NCBI GenBank assembly: GCA_034211175.1
Contig: JAXHUH010000327.1
Location: 1 to 17,058, forward strand
Length of the DNA: 17,058 nucleotides
Origin: JAXHUH01 sp034211175
Lineage (GTDB): Bacteria; Actinomycetota; Acidimicrobiia; Acidimicrobiales; CAIXPF01
Direction of reading: 5' to 3'
Numbering within the stretch: the first letter of the stretch is position 1; each line of letters opens with the position of its first letter. Below, in pieces: positions 13,020 through 17,058 of this stretch. The position numbers and the translations under genes were made by a program. Under the pieces are notes generated by a model, which did no database searches, was not told where the DNA came from, and worked only from the letters and a program-made list of their open reading frames with translations.

Positions 13020-14405
13020 CTACCCGGCCGCGCCGCCGGTGAACCGCCATCGCCGCAGGTGCAGCGATGGCACGTGGGCGAAGCCGGGCCCGAACTCGGC
13101 ATCGGCCAGGCGGGCGTCACGGCCCACGGCGGCGATCGCGCCGGGCGCGAGCGCTTCCACGAACGACTGGGTGAACCGCAGGTTCGAGACCGCTCCGGCG
13201 ACGGCGCCGTCGCTGATCAGGAACGTCCCGTTGCGGGTGAGGCCGGTCGCGCCGATCGTCTTCGGGTCGATCACCCGCACGTAGTTGAACGTCGTCACGA
13301 GCAGCCCGCGCTCCACCGAGCCGATCAGCTCCTCGACCGACGACGATCCCGGCGCGAGGAACAGGTTCGACGCGAACGGCCCGACCTCGTTGCCGTACAG
13401 CGACGGCGCCGCGTGGCCCGTCGTCGACGCCCCGACCTTCGCCGCGGTGCGCCGGTCATGGGTCAGCGCCGAGGTCGTGCCCCCGTCGATCAACGTGTGA
13501 CGACACTTCGGGCTGGCCTCGCCGTCGAACCCGTAGGCGATGGCCCGGGGGTCGGTGCCGTCGTCGACGAGGGTGATCGCCGGGTCGAACTGGCCGGCGC
13601 CGAGCTCGGCGAAGCTCTGGCCCTGCTGGTGCTGCTTCGCGTTGAACCCGTAGACCGACAGGAACATCACGATCGTGGCCACGCACTCCGGGCCGAGGAC
13701 GACCTCGTAGTCACCGGGCTCGACGTCGACCGGGTCGACCGACGCCGCGGCTCGTTCGGCGGCCTCGCGACCGATGCGCTCGCCGTCGAGGTCGCGGACG
13801 TCGTTCGACGTGCCGTGGCCCGAGCCGGCGGCGTCGCCGATGCGGTGGATGCCGTCGAGCGTGGCCCGGCTGCTGCGGCCCTCCGCGACGTGGCCGGCGG
13901 AGTTGGCGACGACGGTGTGGGAGTACTCGGTGTCGCAGTAGCCGGCGGCCGCGGTGCCGTCGCCGGCCCGGACGAACGCCTCGACGATCGCGGCCCGCTC
14001 CGCCGGGGTCGCCGCGAGGGTCGCGTCGGCCGGGTTGCCGTCGGGGGTCGGGGCCGGTGCGGTGAGCCCGGGCCAGCCGGGATCGGGCGGGCTCACCTCG
14101 GCCGCCGCCCGTGCCCTGGCCACCAGCTCGGTGAGCCCGTCGTCGTCGTGGCGGGTGGTCGATGCCGACGCCACCCGGCCGTCGACGACGAGCTGGACCG
14201 TCACCGTCACCCGGTCGTCGGCCACGTTCTGGTGGATGTGGGAGTTGGCGAACCGGGTCAGCGCGTGGCGGCCGACATCGGCCGTCACCACCGCCTGCTC
14301 CCCGGCGCGCACCTGGGCGAGGGCCCGCTCGGCCAGGACCCGCGGGTCGACCGGCGGCAGGGTGGGGAGGTCGTCGGCGCCCGTCGGTCCGGAGGCGCCG
14401 GTCAT
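13020..14405 (-). CDS. tldE: TldE/PmbA-family subunit of the TldD-TldE metalloprotease
   Basis: 461 aa from ATG 14405-14403 to TAG 13022-13020. The ATG overlaps the tldD TGA as ATGA, so the pair is translationally coupled, and this fixes the start despite a longer open frame upstream. PmbA/TldD-fold features: VTADVGRHALTRFANSHIHQN near the N-terminus; GTSNDVRDLDGERIGREAAERA in the middle; YEVVLGPECVATIVMFLSVYGF; HTLIDGGTTSALTHDRRTAAK; and a C-terminal GATGLTRNGTFLISDG region. It lacks the HExxxH zinc motif, as expected for the non-catalytic TldE partner. Family knowledge: in E. coli the heterodimer degrades unfolded peptides, trims the microcin B17 leader and affects the CcdA antitoxin. The natural substrate here is unknown, and I see no obvious RiPP precursor beside it. 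Confidence 0.93.
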   Translation of the reverse strand: MTGASGPTGADDLPTLPPVDPRVLAERALAQVRAGEQAVVTADVGRHALTRFANSHIHQNVADDRVTVTVQLVVDGRVASASTTRHDDDGLTELVARARAAAEVSPPDPGWPGLTAPAPTPDGNPADATLAATPAERAAIVEAFVRAGDGTAAAGYCDTEYSHTVVANSAGHVAEGRSSRATLDGIHRIGDAAGSGHGTSNDVRDLDGERIGREAAERAAASVDPVDVEPGDYEVVLGPECVATIVMFLSVYGFNAKQHQQGQSFAELGAGQFDPAITLVDDGTDPRAIAYGFDGEASPKCRHTLIDGGTTSALTHDRRTAAKVGASTTGHAAPSLYGNEVGPFASNLFLAPGSSSVEELIGSVERGLLVTTFNYVRVIDPKTIGATGLTRNGTFLISDGAVAGAVSNLRFTQSFVEALAPGAIAAVGRDARLADAEFGPGFAHVPSLHLRRWRFTGGAAG

Positions 14406-15841
14406 GCCCCGACCCCCACCCGCACGCCGCGGAACCGGGCCGGCGCCGCGGGGTGGCCGGTGTGGCCGACCTGCATCGGCTGGCCCTTCCCGCAGTTCGG
14501 CGTGCCCCAGGCGACGAGCTCGTCGGCCCCGGCGAGGCGGTCCATCGACGCCCAGAACCGGGGCGTGATCCCGGTGTAGCTCGGGTTGCGCAGCATCCGG
14601 GTGCGTTGGCCGTCCTTGATCTCCCAGGCGATCTCGCAGCCGAACTGGAAGTTGAGGCGGCGGTCGTCGATCGACCACGACCGGTTCGTGCTCATCAGGA
14701 TCCCGTCCGCGGTCTCGGCGACGATGTCCTCGAGCGTCCCCTCGCCGGGGAGCAGCCCGACGTTGGTCATCCGCACCATCGGCAGGCGGTCGTAGCCCGA
14801 TGCCCGCACCATGCCGCCCGGCGCCAGGCCGGCGACCGCGGCCGAGTCGCGGCCCGACAGCACCCCGACCCACGTGCCGTCACGGACGATGTCGACCCGC
14901 TGGGCCGGCGTGCCCTCGTCGTCGTAGCCGAACGAGCCGAGCGCACCCGGGATCGTGGCGTCGGCCGTGATGTTCATCAGCTCCGAGCCGTAGCGCAGCG
15001 AGCCGAGCTGGCCGAGGTCGAGGAACGACGTGCCCGCGAAGGCCGCCTCCCAGCCGAGGATCCGGTCGAGCTCGATGGCGTGGCCGACCGACTCGTGGAT
15101 CTGCAACGCCACCTGGCTGGAGTCGAGGATCACGTCGGTGACGGTGGCCGGGCACGATGGCGCGGTCAGCAGCGCGGCGGCCTCCGCAGCGATGCGGGCG
15201 GCGTTGCCGGCCAGGTCGAAGCGGCGGATCACCTCGTAACCGCCGGTCTCCCAGTGGCCCATCGCCTGGGGGTGGCTGCGGCGCTGGGTCTCGTGCTCGC
15301 CGACGGCGGTGGCGTCGCTGCCGCCGCCGGTCTTGGTGATCCGCTGGTGGATGCGGTGGCCCTGGCTGGACACGAACCAGCGCTCGTCGACCACCGCGGC
15401 CAGGTCGGCGCGGGCGAGCGCGACCGCGTCCTCCTCGAGCATCGTCCGGGTCGTCCGCACGAGGAGGTCGACCTTCTCGGCCAGGGGCACCGCGAGCGGG
15501 TCCTCCTCTACCGGGGTCGACCAGCTCGTCTCGGTGACCGCGACGTCGGCCAGCTCCAACGGAGGGCCGGGCACGCTCGCCGACGCCCGGGCGATCGCCG
15601 CGGCCTGGGCCCCGGCGGCCCGGGCCGCGGACTCGGTCGGCTCGGCGGTCGCGGCGAAGCCCCACGCAGAGCCGATGAGCGCCCGTACCCCGACGCCGAG
15701 CTGGGTGCCCGAGGTGACGGACTCGACCTCCCCGTTGAGCACGGAGACCCGTTCGTCCCGCAGGTCCTGGGCCCGGGCGTCGGCATAGGCGGCACCCGCC
15801 GCGAGCGCGCCCTCGACCGCTGCGGTGGCCAGGTCGAACAT
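14402..15841 (-). CDS. tldD: TldD zinc metalloprotease subunit
   Basis: 479 aa from ATG 15841-15839 to TGA 14404-14402, the usual TldD length. The zinc site is intact: HESVGH at 249-254 (HExxxH) in IHESVGHAIELDRI, and the distant cysteine ligand Cys450 in PNCGKGQP. Other family marks are VLNGEVESVTSGTQLGVGVR near the N-terminus, a GSFGYDDEGTPAQ segment and RMTNVGLLPGEGTLEDI. With TldE it forms a heterodimer that threads and cleaves flexible peptides in the cytoplasm. TAGCGT lies 8 nt before the ATG and no Shine-Dalgarno is present, so a leaderless mRNA is likely. The preceding co-directional gene (DUF7064-like) ends 74 bp upstream. Confidence 0.95.
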   Translation of the reverse strand: MFDLATAAVEGALAAGAAYADARAQDLRDERVSVLNGEVESVTSGTQLGVGVRALIGSAWGFAATAEPTESAARAAGAQAAAIARASASVPGPPLELADVAVTETSWSTPVEEDPLAVPLAEKVDLLVRTTRTMLEEDAVALARADLAAVVDERWFVSSQGHRIHQRITKTGGGSDATAVGEHETQRRSHPQAMGHWETGGYEVIRRFDLAGNAARIAAEAAALLTAPSCPATVTDVILDSSQVALQIHESVGHAIELDRILGWEAAFAGTSFLDLGQLGSLRYGSELMNITADATIPGALGSFGYDDEGTPAQRVDIVRDGTWVGVLSGRDSAAVAGLAPGGMVRASGYDRLPMVRMTNVGLLPGEGTLEDIVAETADGILMSTNRSWSIDDRRLNFQFGCEIAWEIKDGQRTRMLRNPSYTGITPRFWASMDRLAGADELVAWGTPNCGKGQPMQVGHTGHPAAPARFRGVRVGVGA

Positions 15842-15849
15842 GGCCCGGA

Positions 15850-15855
15850 ACGCTA
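15850..15855 (-). promoter_or_regulatory. -10 box (TAGCGT) of a probable leaderless tldDE promoter
   Basis: On the minus strand TAGCGT (15855-15850) matches TAnnnT and ends 8 nt before the tldD ATG at 15841. The same arrangement is seen upstream of the M20 and ada-alkA genes in this window. No convincing -35 is visible. Confidence 0.4.
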
Positions 15856-15915
15856 ACCCGCGCTCGACGTGGTGTCAGGAGCGGACGGCACGAACCTCCG
15901 GAGCGCTCGGGCCGG

Positions 15916-16947
15916 TCAGGCGGTGGCGGTCGTGGCGTCGACGCCGACGGGGTGGCCGTCGACGATCTGGTCGAGGAACTCCGACAGCCCGGCGCCGGTG
16001 TGGCCCTCGCACCGCCAGCGGGTCATCCCCTCGGTGATGCGGGTGGTGAGGCCCTCGCGCCGGTTGCGCAGCGGGATCGTCGACCACACGTCACCGACGA
16101 GCTCGTAGGTGTGGTCGTCGGTGCTGATGTCGGCCCGAACCGTGTGGGGGTGGAGCGCCTCGTCGTAGTCGGGGCGCAGCTCGACGCCGCGGATCGGCAC
16201 CAGGCGGTTGTCGCCGTAGCGGGCCGTGTCGTAGAGGAAGCCGTGGGACGAGCGGCCGCCCTCCTCGGTGCCGGCGACGGTCAGCGCCATGCCCAGCTCG
16301 GGGCCGAGGTTGGCGGTCAGCCACCGGTACCACCAGATCGCCTGCCAGTAGCGCGGGCCCCACGAGTGGTCGCGAAGGCCGAGGCCGCCGCCGAGGTCGA
16401 AGGACTCGTCGCCCACCGTCATCGTCCCGGTGATCGCCATGTGCTGCTCGGTGTGGCCCTTGGCGAACGACTTCTCCGGGTCGATGTCCGGCCGCTCCTC
16501 GTCGTCGTCCCACTCGGGCTCGCCGCCCCACGCCTGGCCGACCGCGCGGTGGGTGAGGTCGAGCGTGCACGGCACCCGGGGGTTGGAGGTGAACGCGGCC
16601 TTCGGGTCGCTCATCTGCATCGGGTCGGTCATCACGAGGACCTTGCCGTCGTAGGTGACCCGGTGCTCCTCGTAGGGGGCGACGACCTCGAAGCGCAGGC
16701 CGCCGGCGTCGTGGGCCTCGTGGCCGGAGATCTCGGGGCGCTTGTACATGAACCCGATGCGACCGTCGGGAAGGTAGAGGCACACCGTCATCTCGGCGTA
16801 GCCCTCGTTCGGGCGGTTGCCCATGCGGACCCAACCGCCGGCGCCCGAGCTCTCCGAGAAGAAGTTGTAGTAGCGGCTCTCGTTGAAGTTCGAGGCGCTC
16901 TCCACCTCGTGGAGGTAGTCGTCGGCGAGTTCGCGTCGCATCCTCAT
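15916..16947 (-). CDS. DUF7064-like protein of unknown function (lipocalin/carotenoid-hydratase-like)
   Basis: 343 aa from ATG 16947-16945, chosen for the AAGGAG about 10 nt upstream, to TGA 15918-15916; a second ATG two codons later is possible. I recognise the layout of an actinobacterial family often annotated DUF7064/DUF7065: N-terminal RYYNFFSESSGAGGWVRMGNRP, beta-rich segments with YLPDGRIGFMYKRP, an acidic stretch (EPEWDDDEERPD), GHTEQHMAITGTMTVGDESF, the hallmark LRDHSWGPRYWQ near residues 191-202, and ELVGDVWSTIPL. Such proteins resemble the two-domain fold of carotenoid 1,2-hydratase and some Diels-Alderases, often found near lipid or steroid metabolism genes, but no activity is established from this sequence. 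No signal peptide. The 111 bp upstream to the window edge hold no recognisable gene. Confidence 0.8.
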   Translation of the reverse strand: MRMRRELADDYLHEVESASNFNESRYYNFFSESSGAGGWVRMGNRPNEGYAEMTVCLYLPDGRIGFMYKRPEISGHEAHDAGGLRFEVVAPYEEHRVTYDGKVLVMTDPMQMSDPKAAFTSNPRVPCTLDLTHRAVGQAWGGEPEWDDDEERPDIDPEKSFAKGHTEQHMAITGTMTVGDESFDLGGGLGLRDHSWGPRYWQAIWWYRWLTANLGPELGMALTVAGTEEGGRSSHGFLYDTARYGDNRLVPIRGVELRPDYDEALHPHTVRADISTDDHTYELVGDVWSTIPLRNRREGLTTRITEGMTRWRCEGHTGAGLSEFLDQIVDGHPVGVDATTATA

Positions 16948-17058
16948 GTCGCACCGCTCCTTCCGGTGGCCGGGTGGACCGTTGCCAGCCGGCCGGGGGC
17001 GCTCGCACCATCGGTAGGCACCCACCCAACCGCCCCTGTTGGGCGCCGGGCAACCCGG

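Noticed and set aside
14406..14873. In-frame upstream extension of tldE
   Set aside because: It lies within tldD in another frame, lacks family similarity, and the ATGA overlap at 14405-14402 gives the natural start.
14162..15856. 564-codon plus-strand frame opposite tldD
   Set aside because: Antisense to a gene with an intact zinc site; the translation is a biased Arg/Gly/Pro repeat-like shadow.
1..17058. CRISPR arrays, tRNA/rRNA genes, insertion sequences or prophage genes
   Set aside because: No spaced short repeats, cloverleaf-like sequences, transposase or integrase motifs, or terminal inverted repeats were seen on reading both strands.

Overview
The window is very GC-rich (roughly 70% by eye), with coding frames that almost always end codons in G or C. 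Gene families (Eis-like acetyltransferases, an Ada-AlkA fusion, a TldD/TldE pair with an RDHSWGPR-type lipocalin-like protein, TetR and MarR regulators) and several apparently leaderless starts with TAnnnT -10 boxes point to a high-GC actinomycete, most likely Acidimicrobiia or a relative. That placement is inference. I see no tRNA, rRNA, CRISPR array, phage or transposase gene, so it reads as chromosomal sequence.

Left part (1-3556, minus strand): three head-to-tail copies of an Eis-like GNAT N-acetyltransferase. The last copy is cut by the window edge. The middle copy has no usable ATG/GTG/TTG at the homologous start and appears to begin with CTG. A divergent M20 metallopeptidase follows (3662-5086).

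Middle-left (5111-8193): a VOC-fold protein and a MarR regulator diverge around a 17-bp AT-rich palindrome. A TetR regulator, convergent with marR and sharing a CTAG stop overlap, diverges from a flavin-containing monooxygenase across a 70-bp region with two operator-like palindromes placed on a promoter. The natural reading is two locally controlled small-molecule or detoxification units.

Middle-right (8226-11451): a DNA alkylation-repair locus. An isocitrate-lyase/PEP-mutase-family enzyme is translationally coupled (GTGA) to an Ogt methyltransferase, and both diverge from an Ada-AraC-AlkA fusion across a compact region where the two -10 boxes overlap. The Ogt reading frame runs about 110 codons past the normal family end, over an antisense fragment of an AraC-type regulator.

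Right part (11468-16947, minus strand): a second VOC protein, a YihY/BrkB membrane protein, a TldE-TldD protease pair (ATGA overlap) and a DUF7064-like protein of unknown function. Just downstream of tldE a short coding-like stretch runs in frame into yihY. The most worthwhile points are the CTG start, the antisense Ogt/AraC overlap, and the PEP-mutase-like gene wired into the alkylation locus.
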